Shown here in pieces: positions 9,501 to 19,981 of a stretch of DNA of 64,000 nt. Within the stretch, counting starts at the first letter, position 1, and each line of letters starts with the position of its first letter. The notes beneath the pieces are model-generated. The model had not been told where the DNA came from and searched no databases. It was given only the letters and a program-made list of their open reading frames with translations. Origin of the DNA: Neptuniibacter sp. (GTDB taxonomy: Bacteria > Pseudomonadota > Gammaproteobacteria > Pseudomonadales > Balneatricaceae); contig NZ_JAAEQH010000279.1 of assembly GCF_024231755.1 (NCBI RefSeq), forward strand, positions 96,124 through 160,123, read 5' to 3'. The position numbers and the translations under genes are program-made.

Positions 9501-11344
9501 GCTCTGTTATCGATACGGGTATGGGTATACCAGATGAGAAACAGCCAGATCTGTTTGATTCATTCAGTCAGGTTGATGCTTCCACTACGCGCCAGTTTGG
9601 TGGTACTGGGTTAGGGCTCGCTATCAGCAAAAAGCTCAGTGAGCTTATGGGCGGAAGTATCAGCGTCCAGAGTAAGGTTGGAGAAGGTAGTTGTTTCGAG
9701 TTCAGCATCCTGTTGGAACCAAGTGCACATTCGACAGCGGTGCTACCAAGTGTAGAGCTCAGTGAGTTAAATCTACTGGTGGTGGATGATAATGCTACTA
9801 ATCGGGAGGTGCTGACGGCCCAGCTGCGGTTATGGGGAGCAAATGTATTTGAGGCTGATGGTGGAGAAACAGCACTGCAAGAGTGTGAACGGCATTACGG
9901 TGACACCGGGCGAAGCTTTGATGTGATCTTCTTGGATATGCAGATGCCTGAGATGACTGGGGCTACGTTGGGACAGAACATTAAAATAGATGAACGTTTC
10001 CAAAACTCAAAATTGGTAATGATGACCTCTATGGCACATAGGGGAGATGCTCAGCGTTTTGCTGATCTGGGCTTCAGTGCATATTTCCCGAAACCTGCCA
10101 CTACTTCAGATATTTTTGATGCTTTGCAGGTGGTAATGGATGGTGGTGAGGCATACCAAAAAGCCCAGCCATTGGTTACTCAACACAATCTTAAAGAGCT
10201 CCGCTTTGAGTCAGAATCTCAATCTACTGCTGTTCCTGAGAGCGGAACTAAAATTCTGGTGGTAGAGGACAACCAGGTTAACCAAATGGTGATTACCGGT
10301 GTATTGCAGGAGCTAGGTTTTGCCGCGGAGGTTGCGGGTAACGGGGTTGAAGCCGTTGAAAAACTGCAGCACTCAGTTCCTGAAAACAGATACAGCCTGA
10401 TACTGATGGATTGTCAGATGCCTGAGATGGACGGTTATGAAGCGACCCGATGGATCAGATCAGGCAAAGCGGAGCAGAGTAATATCTCAATACCTATTAT
10501 TGCGATGACGGCCAATGCGATGGCGGGGGATAGAGAGAAATGTATTGCAGCGGGTATGGATGACTATCTTAGCAAGCCGGTAGTGCCCGAAGAGCTGAAT
10601 CGTAAGTTAGAACGATGGCTTGATATTCAGTCGTCCGATGTTACAACAGACATCTCCAGTGAACAGGCCCTTTCTGATGTCCCTGCGGAACCAGAGTTAA
10701 ACACAGAACTGCAGACCAGCACTATCGCAGAGATAATGTCTGAGGATACTTTGCCTATTTGGGATCGTCAGGACGCGATCTCAAGAATTATGGGAAAAGA
10801 AGAATTATTGGCCTCTCTGCTAGATATTTACTTTGCTGATGTTGACCCGCTTCTTCAGCAGATTGGGCCCGCGGTGGAACAAAAGAATTGGGCAGAAGTT
10901 GGACGCCTTGTACATGCTCTCAAAGGGATGGCGGCAAACCTATCTGCTATGCAGTTGCATCAGATATCTGTAACTCTGGAAAAAGCCGCTAAAGCGGATG
11001 ACGAGGCAGAGGTTATTAGGTTGCTGCCCGACTTTATGCAGGCAGCTGAGTTAGTTAATACTGAATTTACCCAGTATCTGGCTGAGAAGCAGAACACCGA
11101 AGTAGAGTCATTAAGTAAAGAAAAGATGACTGAAATGCTAATCCAGATTGCCAAAGCAGTAATTGAAAAGAGTTATATAGATACCTCCGACTTTGATGCT
11201 TTATGGAGTTGTGATGCATCTGCTGAACTTACTGAACACCTGAGTGCTTTGCAAAGTAGTATTGGAGCATTTAACTATAGCCGGGCGCTGGATAGCTTGA
11301 AGAAACTGGAACAAATCATGGATCTCGATCTGCAACTGTCCTGA
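6548..11344 (+). CDS. Giant hybrid histidine kinase (dCache-HAMP-3xPAS-HK-2xREC-Hpt)
   Basis: The 1598-residue sensor has a membrane segment at about 25-45, a large periplasmic Cache-type region to about 335, a second membrane segment, HAMP (about 355-410), a short coiled coil and three PAS domains (about 430-820). The dimerisation domain carries SHEIRTPMN with phospho-His about H840, followed by an ATPase domain. Two receivers follow with Asp near D1130 (FLDMQMPEM) and D1288 ([11 protein letters not shown]). A histidine phosphotransfer domain has [11 protein letters not shown] (H about 1456), followed by about 140 residues of unassigned tail. It is translated 2 bases after the binding protein and 10 bases before a REC-GGDEF protein. 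The likely phosphorelay is kinase to receiver to Hpt to the REC of that cyclase. Confidence 0.88.
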   Translation: MNKDSTLTAREKLSRPFKFKSLNLQLLLWFLLLALVPLTLVSWLSYQQAEKSLLHAAEDRLQQSAVMTDQFIRNWFDYRWMDLRRQSEARNTILMLESLNQGFNERGGAVEEYVGSFDWVNRTSVYQADFLTLQRRYDYIQDVLLLDMQGNVLFSVAKGEDLGTNLLEGQHRSSEYANAVLRSIRTGEERFSGFIKDKSSNLKLTGFMVAPIIDYNGDWQGVFVFQLKLDRILGLLSTDSEQSFVHYLIGLDGKLRTPINNNWDEVLEKPIQTEAYLDFVEKHASYQDLTPPALQYIGPYGKEVLGVNYVIQIGNVKWALVSELDYDVALSAAHWLGRITLIFTLLTVMVVLLLSLWVARRITDPITALATTSLKVAEGETSQRVDVKSADEIGQLAEAFNHMLEKRKAHEMELQFSSIQANEALLELEEQKFALDQHSIVAITDVQGTITYANDKFSQISGYSREELIGQNHRLLNSGYHPREFFIEMYRKISAGHVWNAEVCNRAKNGSIYWVDTTVVPFTNKEGKPVSYIAIRSDITKRKQIELEVQEALSLQESILESTDNGILVTRLDGAIIRYNKRFADLWGFPELYNENSRVLGPIARQLVNPDEFVPSIKALLSSESKRDYVTLSLKDGRTYEQASLPMYVAGENVGRVWSFRDISKRIKAEKEIIQARDLAEGMQEQLVDAKRRTELAVESSGMGIWEWDLQTNQLDWDERMHEIYETPAAIIQQNLNFEHWRNCVHPEDMAAAEASLQRSVELKKEWRYQFRLLLPGDKIKYVKATAAVLLDEQGNALKMIGSNQDITVERAMQRRLVALKEEAELANTAKSEFLANMSHEIRTPMNGVLGMLGLLLNTPLDDVQRHRAVIAQSSANALLTLINDILDFSKVDAGKLELENIEFNLRGMLGEFAEAMALQAQDKGLELILDLTGVEQSEVKGDPGRLRQILTNLVGNAVKFTEQGEVLIRAVLEPSANHKLQFTCSVIDTGMGIPDEKQPDLFDSFSQVDASTTRQFGGTGLGLAISKKLSELMGGSISVQSKVGEGSCFEFSILLEPSAHSTAVLPSVELSELNLLVVDDNATNREVLTAQLRLWGANVFEADGGETALQECERHYGDTGRSFDVIFLDMQMPEMTGATLGQNIKIDERFQNSKLVMMTSMAHRGDAQRFADLGFSAYFPKPATTSDIFDALQVVMDGGEAYQKAQPLVTQHNLKELRFESESQSTAVPESGTKILVVEDNQVNQMVITGVLQELGFAAEVAGNGVEAVEKLQHSVPENRYSLILMDCQMPEMDGYEATRWIRSGKAEQSNISIPIIAMTANAMAGDREKCIAAGMDDYLSKPVVPEELNRKLERWLDIQSSDVTTDISSEQALSDVPAEPELNTELQTSTIAEIMSEDTLPIWDRQDAISRIMGKEELLASLLDIYFADVDPLLQQIGPAVEQKNWAEVGRLVHALKGMAANLSAMQLHQISVTLEKAAKADDEAEVIRLLPDFMQAAELVNTEFTQYLAEKQNTEVESLSKEKMTEMLIQIAKAVIEKSYIDTSDFDALWSCDASAELTEHLSALQSSIGAFNYSRALDSLKKLEQIMDLDLQLS

Positions 11345-11354
11345 GGAGTTTGGT

Positions 11355-12239
11355 GTGAGTGAAACCGCAAAACCTGTAGTGCTGATCGTTGATGATGCAC
11401 CTTCAAATATTCAGGTATTAGCTGCGTGCCTGAAAGAGCATTATCAGATTAAAGTTGCTACCTCTGGCGAAGATTGTCTCGGCTTTATTGCTCATGGCCC
11501 TAAGCCTGATCTGATTCTTCTCGATATTGAGATGCCGGGGATGGATGGCTATCAAGTTTGTCAGCGAATTCAGCAGGACTCGCAGAGTAGTGATATCCCA
11601 GTGATTTTTGTAACGGCACGGGACGAGGATCGTAACGAAGAGATGGGCTTGCAGCTTGGAGCGGTTGATTACATAGCTAAACCGGTCAAACCCGCGATTG
11701 TGTTGGCTAGGGTAAATACACATATCACTCTGAAAAAACAACGGGATATGTTACGTGAAATTGCCCTAAGAGATCAGCTTACAGGCTTGTATAACCGCCA
11801 TTATCTACTGGAAGCTGCTGCTCAGAAAATTGCTGAATCACGCCGACATAGTTCCCCGGTAAGTCTGCTCATAATGGATATTGATCATTTTAAGCAAGTT
11901 AATGATCAGCAAGGGCATCTCATTGGAGACTCTGTACTGAAGCATGTTGCTACGGAATTGGCTGATCAGTGTCGTCGGGAGGATATTGCAGCCCGCTTTG
12001 GTGGTGAAGAATTTGTTATGTTGCTCTGCCAGTGTGACTTAAACGCTTCGAAACAAAAGGCAGAGCAACTTCGCTTGGCGCTGGAGCAACTGAAGCCGGA
12101 GGGGTTATTAGTCACTGTAAGTATTGGTGTAACCCAGTTACAGAACAGTGATAGTAATATTGATCAGTTGATAGAACGGGCAGACCAAGCCCTTTATAAG
12201 GCAAAAGAACAGGGCCGAAACAGGGTTGAATCGTTCTAG
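11355..12239 (+). CDS. REC-GGDEF response regulator (diguanylate cyclase)
   Basis: The 294-residue protein joins a receiver domain (about 7-125, phospho-Asp D57 in LILLDIEMPGMDG) to a GGDEF domain (about 135-294). The active-site loop is GGEEF, an active variant. The inhibitory I-site RRED sits exactly five residues before it, so product inhibition by c-di-GMP is expected. The GTG start has AGGAG 6 bases upstream and lies 10 bases after the giant kinase. It is very probably the kinase's output, making c-di-GMP from two GTP when phosphorylated. This PleD/WspR-type arrangement is well known. Confidence 0.9.
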   Translation: MSETAKPVVLIVDDAPSNIQVLAACLKEHYQIKVATSGEDCLGFIAHGPKPDLILLDIEMPGMDGYQVCQRIQQDSQSSDIPVIFVTARDEDRNEEMGLQLGAVDYIAKPVKPAIVLARVNTHITLKKQRDMLREIALRDQLTGLYNRHYLLEAAAQKIAESRRHSSPVSLLIMDIDHFKQVNDQQGHLIGDSVLKHVATELADQCRREDIAARFGGEEFVMLLCQCDLNASKQKAEQLRLALEQLKPEGLLVTVSIGVTQLQNSDSNIDQLIERADQALYKAKEQGRNRVESF

Positions 12240-12255
12240 AAGCAGCGCTTCAAGG

Positions 12256-14244
12256 CTAGGATGCCTGTTCATCTTCAGGATATATTCCGTTTTCTTCCTC
12301 CTCCGGTTTAGTGACTTCACAAGGCATTCTTATTTGCATTGAGGTTCCTTGCCCCGGTTCGCTACTGACAGTGATAGTACCCTGAAGAAGATTATTCACA
12401 AGGTTGTGTACGATATGTAGGCCTATGCCGCTGCCCCCTTGGCCCAGCTTTGTAGTGAAAAACGGATCAAAGATAGAGGTTTGTTTATCTAGAGGAATAC
12501 CCAGGCCATCATCCTCTACCGTCAGAAGAACCTGATATCCGTCGATGCGTGCTGCATTAATATTGATAGTGCCGGATTGGTTATCAGGGAACCCGTGGAC
12601 GAGTGCGTTTTGAACCAGGTTGGTTATGATCTGGGCTAATGCACCGGGGAAACTATCCATCTTGATACTTTCCTCAACTGTCAGATTGACCTGTACCCGG
12701 GTTTTTTTCAGCATAGGGATCAGAGTAATAAGGATCTCATCCAGCAACTGTTTTAGTATGAAAGGGCGTTGACTAGAGCTTGATTGATCCACAGCTACCT
12801 GCTTAAAGCTTCTAATCAGTTCCGATGCCCGCTCCAGGTTGCGCATCAGAATCTGATTCCCTGATTCTGTTTCAGCGATAAAGGTATCAAAATCGGATTT
12901 TTTAAGTTTGTTGTCATGTAGCAGTTGGCCGACCCTTTGTGAATTTTCAGCCAGCGTGCTACTAGCCATCATGCTGTTGCCAATCGGTGTATTCAGCTCG
13001 TGTGAGAGCCCCGCAACCAGCGCCCCCAAGGCGGCTAGTTTTTCCGATTGAATTAGCTCGTCCTGCGTAATCTTAAGGTTGTGTAGAGCATGATGTAATT
13101 CGGTATTGGTTTGACGTAGGTCCTCTGTGCGTTCTTCAACCCGATGTTCCAGTTCTGCGTTCAACTGACAGATCTCTTGCTCACGTTTATTGATCGCTTG
13201 ACTGGTGACTTTCAGGCTTTCTCCAAGCCAGTTTAACTCACGTATGCGAGAGGCTTTTGGATCTATCATGTACACCCCCTCGGCTAATGCTTGCGCCAGT
13301 TTAGTATTATGGCTAAAGCCTGAAATGAACTCTTTTGACAGCAGTGAACCGGTAACACCTGCGGCAAGCATACCGATCAGCACAGCGACAAGAAGTATCT
13401 GATTTATTGCACTCTGTTCCGCTTCAATTTGTAATCGGTCCTGAGCGGCGATCACCATCCAGTTCAACTCGGGAATAATGGCAGCAGTCCCAAAAAGGTC
13501 ATCTTCCTGAAACTGAAGCGGCAGGCTAACGTTGTCTCCGGAATCAGTTCTTTTGACCAGCTCATAGTCACTGAGGTTGAGCTGCTGCAGACTATATTCC
13601 AGGTTAGGGTGGGCGATCAGTTGACGTCCTTTGTCCAGGATCATTACCGTCACGTCATATTCGGCTGCCAAGTTAAAAACCAGTTTGGGCAGTTCGTCAA
13701 CAGATATCTCACCGATAATCACGCCGTCTAACAGTGGTTGAGCATAAGCAACTGATAAGCGCCCGCTCACAGCTGAGAGGAATGTTTCGGTCCATACTCC
13801 CCGGCCAACTGAGCGAGCTTGTTTGTAGCGTTCGGAGTAACTCAGATCAAGACCAAGGAAATTGGGGCGAAGATACTGTTGATAATCAGGCAATCCGATA
13901 TGTTCGATTTTGCCCTTCTCATCTGTCAGATAGATCGCTTCAAAATAACTTTGATTGCTAGCATAGAGGTCTAGCAGCTCTTCTATGCTCTCATCTGGGA
14001 AGTTAGTTTGAATAGAAAAAGAGGCTAACACTTGCATGTCAGTGGCAGCATTATCTAGATAGGCTTTAACTTGTCCAGAGATAGAGGTGGCCAGAGCTTT
14101 TTGGTCCAGACTGTGGGTTTGCTCAATTTTGGGTAGTAAAAAAATCAGGGAAAGAACCCCAACAACCAACAGTGGAATTATCGCCACTAAAGCAAACTGA
14201 GAGGAAAGAAATAAGCGTAAGGGCCAGGCTTTTTGTGTGTTCAT
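12256..14244 (-). CDS. Sensor histidine kinase with Cache domain
   Basis: The 662-residue kinase has membrane segments near residues 16-38 and 280-302 flanking a periplasmic Cache-type sensor. A coiled coil (about 340-400) follows, then the phosphoacceptor region LSHELNTPIGN (H about 416) and an ATPase domain with DDGLGIPLDKQTSIFDPFFTTK and GGSGIGLHIV. The HELNTP H-box and the GSGIGL motif are those of the large HPK4-like kinases. It has no receiver of its own. Its start shares one base with the stop of the upstream binding-protein gene (TAATG), so the two are translationally coupled. Its partner receiver is probably the REC-DUF3369 protein at 15378-17609. Confidence 0.88.
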   Translation of the reverse strand: MNTQKAWPLRLFLSSQFALVAIIPLLVVGVLSLIFLLPKIEQTHSLDQKALATSISGQVKAYLDNAATDMQVLASFSIQTNFPDESIEELLDLYASNQSYFEAIYLTDEKGKIEHIGLPDYQQYLRPNFLGLDLSYSERYKQARSVGRGVWTETFLSAVSGRLSVAYAQPLLDGVIIGEISVDELPKLVFNLAAEYDVTVMILDKGRQLIAHPNLEYSLQQLNLSDYELVKRTDSGDNVSLPLQFQEDDLFGTAAIIPELNWMVIAAQDRLQIEAEQSAINQILLVAVLIGMLAAGVTGSLLSKEFISGFSHNTKLAQALAEGVYMIDPKASRIRELNWLGESLKVTSQAINKREQEICQLNAELEHRVEERTEDLRQTNTELHHALHNLKITQDELIQSEKLAALGALVAGLSHELNTPIGNSMMASSTLAENSQRVGQLLHDNKLKKSDFDTFIAETESGNQILMRNLERASELIRSFKQVAVDQSSSSQRPFILKQLLDEILITLIPMLKKTRVQVNLTVEESIKMDSFPGALAQIITNLVQNALVHGFPDNQSGTININAARIDGYQVLLTVEDDGLGIPLDKQTSIFDPFFTTKLGQGGSGIGLHIVHNLVNNLLQGTITVSSEPGQGTSMQIRMPCEVTKPEEEENGIYPEDEQAS

Positions 14245-15359
14245 TACTCACCCATTACAACAAATTGTCCATTCTTTATCTGGGTCATATAAGTGATACT
14301 TTGTGTATCACCAAAGCGATCCATAGCCACAACCCCTTGGACGCCTTGAAAATTATTCAGAGCGAGTAAGCTTTGTTTCAATGAATGGCCGCTCTTTCTC
14401 TGCTTAAGAGCTGCCATCACCATTGTTGCGGAGTTATAGCAGTACATGGCAGGGAAGCCAGGTTCTTGCTGAAAACGCTGTAGATACTCATTTTTGAATT
14501 TAATGAATCTCGGAGTTTCACTTTCCCTGTTAATGTATTGGGCAACATAAAGGCCCTCTACATAACTGCCGCCCAGCTCGATAAGCCTTTCTGTACCCGC
14601 CCACTCTGCTGCAAGCATTACTAGATTTGGTTTGATCTGTTTCAACTGTTTATTCAGCAGAGCGGCATCAACTGAGTTCATAACAAGCACTACCGCTTCA
14701 GGAGAGGTTCCAATAATACTGTCAGCCAGACTGGAGAAATCAGTATCGTTGCTCGATGCGAATGTTTCAGAGATAACTTTTTTTGAAGCGTTTTTTGTGA
14801 ACTCCGAGTTGAAGCCATTGGCCCAATCACGGGTGTATGCTTCATTACCGAGATCAATCACAATTGTTAGTTGAGATACTTCCGGGTGTTTATTCGTTAG
14901 AAGTTTAGCCGCTTTTGCCGAATGAGAATTGATGGCAGATAAGGGCCTTAGAAAATAATCATCGAGGGCGGTCAGTTTGTCCGTTGTGACGGTGCAGGCC
15001 ATCATCACCGTTTCAGCTTTATTCATCTGATCGACAGTTGCCATCGCCATAGCGCTGGTCATGGGGCCAATCACTGCATCAACATTGGCGTTGAGTAGTT
15101 CAGATATCCCTTTTTTAGCAACCTCTGGGTTTTGTTGATCATCTTTGAGAATTACTTCAATGGGATGGCCATCGATCCCTCCCCGTTTATTTTGTTGTTC
15201 TACAGCCAATAGGAAACCATTGCGACCGGCGATGCCTAGGTCAGCAACCCGGCCGGATGTGCCTCCAATAAATCCGATCTTTATCGGTTCGGGATCGGAG
15301 CAACCGATCAGCAGTAGTAGACCACTTAGCAAAACCAATCGGAGGGATAATCTCATCAC
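14244..15359 (-). CDS. Leu/Ile/Val-type substrate-binding lipoprotein
   Basis: The 371-residue protein has a lipoprotein signal with lipobox LIGC and a type I periplasmic binding fold of the branched-chain amino acid (LivJ) class: IKIGFIGGTSGRVADLGIAGRNG at the start, followed by GGIDGHPIEVILKDDQQ. No Liv permease or ATPase genes are near. It lies 18 bases downstream of the REC-DUF3369-GGDEF-EAL gene and overlaps the kinase gene by one base. I infer a sensory rather than transport role, presenting ligand to the Cache kinase. The ligand is unknown (amino acid, amide and aromatic compounds are all bound in this family). Confidence 0.85.
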   Translation of the reverse strand: MMRLSLRLVLLSGLLLLIGCSDPEPIKIGFIGGTSGRVADLGIAGRNGFLLAVEQQNKRGGIDGHPIEVILKDDQQNPEVAKKGISELLNANVDAVIGPMTSAMAMATVDQMNKAETVMMACTVTTDKLTALDDYFLRPLSAINSHSAKAAKLLTNKHPEVSQLTIVIDLGNEAYTRDWANGFNSEFTKNASKKVISETFASSNDTDFSSLADSIIGTSPEAVVLVMNSVDAALLNKQLKQIKPNLVMLAAEWAGTERLIELGGSYVEGLYVAQYINRESETPRFIKFKNEYLQRFQQEPGFPAMYCYNSATMVMAALKQRKSGHSLKQSLLALNNFQGVQGVVAMDRFGDTQSITYMTQIKNGQFVVMGE

Positions 15360-15377
15360 TAATCAACCTACTTATGC

Positions 15378-17609
15378 TTATCTGCGTGTATGTTGAAGCA
15401 ACCACTGTTCCAGTTGTTCCAGCTCCATCGGTCGGCAAAAAAAGTAGCCTTGAGCCTGAAAACAGTTAAGGTCTTTCAGGCATTGTGTCTGCTCCTCTGT
15501 TTCTACGCCTTCTGCAATAACGGACATCTGCAGGCTACGTCCCAGATTAATGATCATCTCAGGAATGTAAGTGGTACTTGTTGGATCAATCATCTTGTCG
15601 ATGAATGATTTATCGATCTTCAGACGATCGAACGGAAGTTTTTCCAGGTAACTGAGACAGGAGAAACCGGTGCCGAAGTCATCAATGGCTACCTTGACTC
15701 CGAGATTATGTAACTCATGTAAAATTTCCCGGACATTTTCCGTTTCCATCATGGCAACCGATTCAGTGACTTCAAACTCAACTTGCCCCGATTTTATTGG
15801 ACTTGCTGCAAGGCAGCTTTGGACCATCTTCAGGAAGTTGGGGTGCCTGAACTGGACTGCAGAGATGTTTACTCCCATCTGCAGACCTAGCTGAAAGCGT
15901 TTTTCGAGAGTCGTTAGATCTTGTAGTGCGGTTTTAATTGCCCATTCACCCAGAGGCACAATCAGACCAGAGCTCTCTGCAACAGGGATAAACTGATCGG
16001 GCGGAATCATACTGTTATTTTTAGTGCGCCAGCGCATTAGGGCTTCAACGCCTATGATTTTTCCGCTCTGTAAGTCTATCTGAGGTTGGTATGCGAGAAA
16101 CAGTTCTTGGTCGGTATGGGCTTTTCGCAAACCCTGCAGCAATAACATTCGCTGATGGGTTTCTTCCTCTATTTCTCGCGTATATTCAATGCAATCCCCA
16201 CGTACAATATCTTTAGCGCGTTTTAGCGCGATGTTGGCACGTTTGATGGCATTGTTACCGCTAATATTTGCATCCTGTAAGACATAGTATCCCTGTGTGA
16301 TCGAGATCATCTGTTCATTGCCAAACAGTTCGAAGGGCTGTGACAGGATTCGGTCGATTAGTTCAGGGGTCAGGACCTGAGTCGGCCCCATTAGACCGAA
16401 TGTATCGCCGGAAAGTCGACTGGTAAATACTTCAGCTGGCAGATCCTGGATCAGTCGTTGGGCAACCAGCCTGAGTAGCTCATCACCAGATTCAGCCCCA
16501 AGGGTGTCGTTGATGCCACTGAAGTGATCGATATCTACCAGAATAATGATCAGGTTTTTAAATTCCTCCTCCATCACCTCATCGATATGTTTGGCGAAAG
16601 AAACCCGGTTAGGGATATCAAGCAGTGAGTCGTAATATGCGTAGTTATGTAAACGGTCGAGAATGGTGACATTATCCAGACAGATTGCGATGTTACTGCA
16701 AAACACTTCAAGCAGCTGTTGTTCTGTCTCTTCCAGGGAGCGTTGGATATCCAGGTAGAGCAACATATCGTCGCCATAGCCATTGGGAAAATACAGGGTA
16801 CAGGCATTATCGCTCTGACTGTTCGCCTGGCGTGAAATGGAGTCAACCAGAAGTTCACGGACCTGTGTATTCTGAACTTTAGATACCTGGGTATTAATGC
16901 TGTTTTGTAGCTGATCTGATGCTGCAACTACAACAAAATCTTCAGGAGCATAGGTTAGCTGAGCTTCTTTATTCTTGTTACGAAAGCAGATCAACCCCTC
17001 GGCGGGAATGCCTAATACAGCTGCAAGCTGAGTGATTATACCGTTCGCCAGCTCTTGAATACCGTGCATTGACATAAGTTCACTGGATGCACGAACTATC
17101 ACTTCAAGGCCTTTTTTACTAGTGGTGATTGTGGCGAGTTGTGAGTAAGAGCGAAGTGCACTGGTGACGCAGGTAAACAGCCCGGTTCGGGTTAAATCAG
17201 CTTTGTTTTTGTAATCATTAATATCGTACTGCTGGATTACCTCCATCTCTGGGGCATAACCCGGTTGACCAGTACGCAGAACTATCCGGATATTGCTTAA
17301 CTCTAACTCTTCGCGGATGGTTCTTACCAGATCCAAACCAGCACGATCATTTTCCATCACCACATCGAGGAGTATGACAGCGATCTCTGGTTCATCCTGA
17401 AGTATCTGAGTGGCTTCAGCTGCTGAATATGCATGAAGAAACTCAAGAGGGCGATGCATAAAACTCAGTCCCTTCAGACTAAAGCTGGTTGCATGATGTA
17501 CCTCTCCATCATCATCAACAATGAGGATTTTCCAAGGCTTTGAACTTATGACTTGTGCTTCCGAATCCTCAGGATCTTCTTCGGCAAAGAAAACGAGTTC
17601 GTCCGACAT
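15378..17609 (-). CDS. REC-DUF3369-GGDEF-EAL response regulator (phosphodiesterase)
   Basis: The 743-residue protein has an N-terminal receiver (Asp about D82 in VILLDVVME), a DUF3369 region (about 165-310), a GGDEF domain and a C-terminal EAL domain (about 490-743). The GGDEF loop is degenerate (SGDTF), so cyclase activity is unlikely. The EAL domain keeps EALMRWR, NISAVQF and DDFGTGFS, so c-di-GMP hydrolysis is likely. It is the first gene of a three-gene minus-strand operon with a binding protein and a kinase. It would oppose the cyclase module encoded immediately beyond the convergent end at 12239. Confidence 0.88.
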   Translation of the reverse strand: MSDELVFFAEEDPEDSEAQVISSKPWKILIVDDDGEVHHATSFSLKGLSFMHRPLEFLHAYSAAEATQILQDEPEIAVILLDVVMENDRAGLDLVRTIREELELSNIRIVLRTGQPGYAPEMEVIQQYDINDYKNKADLTRTGLFTCVTSALRSYSQLATITTSKKGLEVIVRASSELMSMHGIQELANGIITQLAAVLGIPAEGLICFRNKNKEAQLTYAPEDFVVVAASDQLQNSINTQVSKVQNTQVRELLVDSISRQANSQSDNACTLYFPNGYGDDMLLYLDIQRSLEETEQQLLEVFCSNIAICLDNVTILDRLHNYAYYDSLLDIPNRVSFAKHIDEVMEEEFKNLIIILVDIDHFSGINDTLGAESGDELLRLVAQRLIQDLPAEVFTSRLSGDTFGLMGPTQVLTPELIDRILSQPFELFGNEQMISITQGYYVLQDANISGNNAIKRANIALKRAKDIVRGDCIEYTREIEEETHQRMLLLQGLRKAHTDQELFLAYQPQIDLQSGKIIGVEALMRWRTKNNSMIPPDQFIPVAESSGLIVPLGEWAIKTALQDLTTLEKRFQLGLQMGVNISAVQFRHPNFLKMVQSCLAASPIKSGQVEFEVTESVAMMETENVREILHELHNLGVKVAIDDFGTGFSCLSYLEKLPFDRLKIDKSFIDKMIDPTSTTYIPEMIINLGRSLQMSVIAEGVETEEQTQCLKDLNCFQAQGYFFCRPMELEQLEQWLLQHTRR

Positions 17610-17886
17610 CCTCTATCCTCTTTGAGTCTAATCTGCAACGGGCGAACTAAGGAGAAGATTGCCCAAAACATTCTTAAGTATATGCACGGATTTAATTTTT
17701 TCTTGGAGGAATGAAAAAAACTTTAAGGAGCTTGAGCAATAAACCGGCATGGTTTCTGCTCTGGTCAGTAAGAGTGCCTCGTCTTGGCTGTATTCGGGGA
17801 TTAGAGGATTCTTAAAGTACGCTTTTGGTGCAATCTCACTATGTATAGGCAGAGATTGCATCATTCTGGGCGTTATGGTGGCGTAT

Positions 17887-18744
17887 ATGCACCAAAAAAT
17901 TCTGATCTATAGTGATTTGGATGGTTCGTTACTGGATCACTTTAGCTATAGCTTTGCTCCAGCTCAGTCCCTGCTTGGTCAGTTAGAACAGCTTAAGATC
18001 CCTGTGATTCCTGTAACAAGTAAAACCCGTGCAGAGCTATTACCGTTGCGTCAGGCTTTGGGCAACCGTCATCCGTTTATTATTGAAAACGGTGCAGCGG
18101 TTTTTATCCCTCATCACTACTTTCCTTCTCCTCCAGCGCAATGTGAACAGTACAAAGGTTATTACTGCCACCGCTTCTCGCAGCCAAGATCTGTCTGGCA
18201 AGCACTCCTACAACAGCAAACTACTGAATTTGGCGGTGAGTTTGTCTCTTTTACGGATATGGGATGCGAGGGAATTGTTGAAGTAACAGGCTTAAGTGAA
18301 GAGTCAGCGCGACTTGCTAATCAGCGTGATTATAGCGAACCGGTTCTCTGGCAAGGCTCGCAGGAGCGTAAACAACAATTCATTGCCTGTTTACAGTTGG
18401 CCGGAGCGACAGTGCTACAGGGTGGCCGCTTTTTACACGTGACGGGCGAGTGTGACAAAGGTTTGGCTCTGACATGGCTGACAGAAGTGTATCGTCATTA
18501 TCATCCCGATTCGGAATTTCTAACCCTGGCCGCTGGGGATAGTGGCAATGATATTGCCATGTTGGAAGCTGCTGATAAAGCGCTGTTGATTAAGTCCCCG
18601 GTGCATGAATCTCCCGTGGTCAATAACAACTGTTGCTACCACTCTAGGAATTACGGGCCTGAAGGCTGGGTAGAAGGTGTTGAACATCTGACAGGTATCA
18701 CCGTCCCCACCACTTCAATCTCTAACATTACCAGAAACGATTAA
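17887..18744 (+). CDS. MPGP/GPGP-type phosphatase (HAD-IIB)
   Basis: The protein (285 residues from this start) opens with the HAD motif IYSDLDGSLLD and ends with the motif IV sequence GDSGNDIAMLE, as in mannosyl-3-phosphoglycerate phosphatases. The reading frame extends upstream to 17749, but the family starts just before the catalytic motif. I prefer ATG 17887 (or ATG 17875). It is the first gene of an osmolyte operon: the glycosyl-3-phosphoglycerate synthase starts 10 bases later. The reaction is removal of the phosphate to yield the compatible solute, glucosylglycerate or mannosylglycerate; the phosphorylase downstream points to the glucose form. Confidence 0.85.
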   Translation: MHQKILIYSDLDGSLLDHFSYSFAPAQSLLGQLEQLKIPVIPVTSKTRAELLPLRQALGNRHPFIIENGAAVFIPHHYFPSPPAQCEQYKGYYCHRFSQPRSVWQALLQQQTTEFGGEFVSFTDMGCEGIVEVTGLSEESARLANQRDYSEPVLWQGSQERKQQFIACLQLAGATVLQGGRFLHVTGECDKGLALTWLTEVYRHYHPDSEFLTLAAGDSGNDIAMLEAADKALLIKSPVHESPVVNNNCCYHSRNYGPEGWVEGVEHLTGITVPTTSISNITRND

Positions 18745-18754
18745 AGGATTTGTT

Positions 18755-19981
18755 ATGGCTGATTTTTATCAAAATGGCATTATCACTACTTTGCACAATC
18801 TATCTGATCGTCCTCTGGATGAGCTGGAAGCTGAGTTATGTCTCTTTAGCCAGAAGCGTCCTTTGGCATTAATACTGCCTTCACTGTTCTCTGAGCTGGA
18901 AGGGCCAGCACTTGGCCCTATCATTGATGAAATCTGCAAAGTCCCTTATCTGAATGAGATTGTAATTGGCCTGGACCGGGCGGATGAAGAGCAGTTCAGG
19001 TTTGCTAAGGAGTTCTTTGGAAAATTACCTCAGCATCATCGCATTCTGTGGAACGATGGACCACGCCTGCGAGCATTGGACGCTGAGCTGCAAGAGTTGG
19101 AGCTAGCACCTAAAGAGCCGGGTAAAGGGCGTAATGTCTGGTATTGCATGGGCTATATTTTGGCATCGGGCCGTGCTGAATCCGTTGCGCTTCACGATTG
19201 CGATATCACAACCTACACACGGGAGTTACTGGCCCGTCTGATCTATCCTGTTGCCCACCCTCAGTTTAACTATGAGTTTTGCAAAGGTTTCTATGCACGT
19301 GTGGCTGAGGGCAAGATTAATGGTCGGGTTTGCCGCCTGCTAGTTACACCACTACTACGTGCGTTGAAAAGAGTTTTTGGTGAGATTGAGTATCTGCAGT
19401 TTATGGATAGCTTCCGTTATCCATTGGCGGGAGAGTTCTCCTTCCGCCGGGATGTGCTGAACGATATCCGTATCCCAAGTGACTGGGGCCTGGAGATCGG
19501 GGTCTTGTCTGAGATGCACCGTAACTATGCTAATAACCGGCTGTGTCAGGTAGATATTGCTGATCGCTATGATCACAAGCACCAAAATCTCTCTCTGGAA
19601 GATGCCAACGCGGGGCTATCAAAGATGTCTATCGATATCACCAAAGCGTTGTTCCGCAAACTGGCTACTCAGGGGCATACATTCAGCCCGGAAACTTTCC
19701 GTACATTAAAAGCAACCTACTTCCGCATAGCGTTGGATTTTATCGAAACCTATCACAATGATGCGCTGATGAATGGCCTGAAGCTGGATATCCATAGTGA
19801 AGAGGAAGCGGTGGAGATGTTTGCCCGCAACATTATGACGGCAGGTGAGCAGTTCCTGACCCATCCGATGGAGACTCCTTTTATTCCGAGTTGGAACCGG
19901 GTAGCGAGTGCCATGCCGGATGTTTTTGAACGATTAATGGAAGCTGTGGAGCTGGATAACAAGGAGTACGGTGCACTGTGA
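18755..19981 (+). CDS. gpgS: Glucosyl-3-phosphoglycerate synthase-like glycosyltransferase
   Basis: The 408-residue enzyme resembles retaining GT81-type GpgS proteins: [18 protein letters not shown] at the start, and a [14 protein letters not shown] stretch with the metal-binding acidic motif (DCD). It would transfer glucose from a nucleotide sugar to 3-phosphoglycerate. The neighbours, a HAD phosphatase before it and a GH13 phosphorylase after it, support glucosylglycerate metabolism. Its stop overlaps the phosphorylase start (GTGA). The symbol is by family resemblance; mannose specificity cannot be excluded from sequence alone. Confidence 0.82.
   Translation: MADFYQNGIITTLHNLSDRPLDELEAELCLFSQKRPLALILPSLFSELEGPALGPIIDEICKVPYLNEIVIGLDRADEEQFRFAKEFFGKLPQHHRILWNDGPRLRALDAELQELELAPKEPGKGRNVWYCMGYILASGRAESVALHDCDITTYTRELLARLIYPVAHPQFNYEFCKGFYARVAEGKINGRVCRLLVTPLLRALKRVFGEIEYLQFMDSFRYPLAGEFSFRRDVLNDIRIPSDWGLEIGVLSEMHRNYANNRLCQVDIADRYDHKHQNLSLEDANAGLSKMSIDITKALFRKLATQGHTFSPETFRTLKATYFRIALDFIETYHNDALMNGLKLDIHSEEEAVEMFARNIMTAGEQFLTHPMETPFIPSWNRVASAMPDVFERLMEAVELDNKEYGAL

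Noticed and set aside
17749..17886. N-terminal extension of the HAD phosphatase
   Set aside because: The extra 46 residues precede the catalytic motif and are not expected in the family; an ATG just before the motif is a better start.
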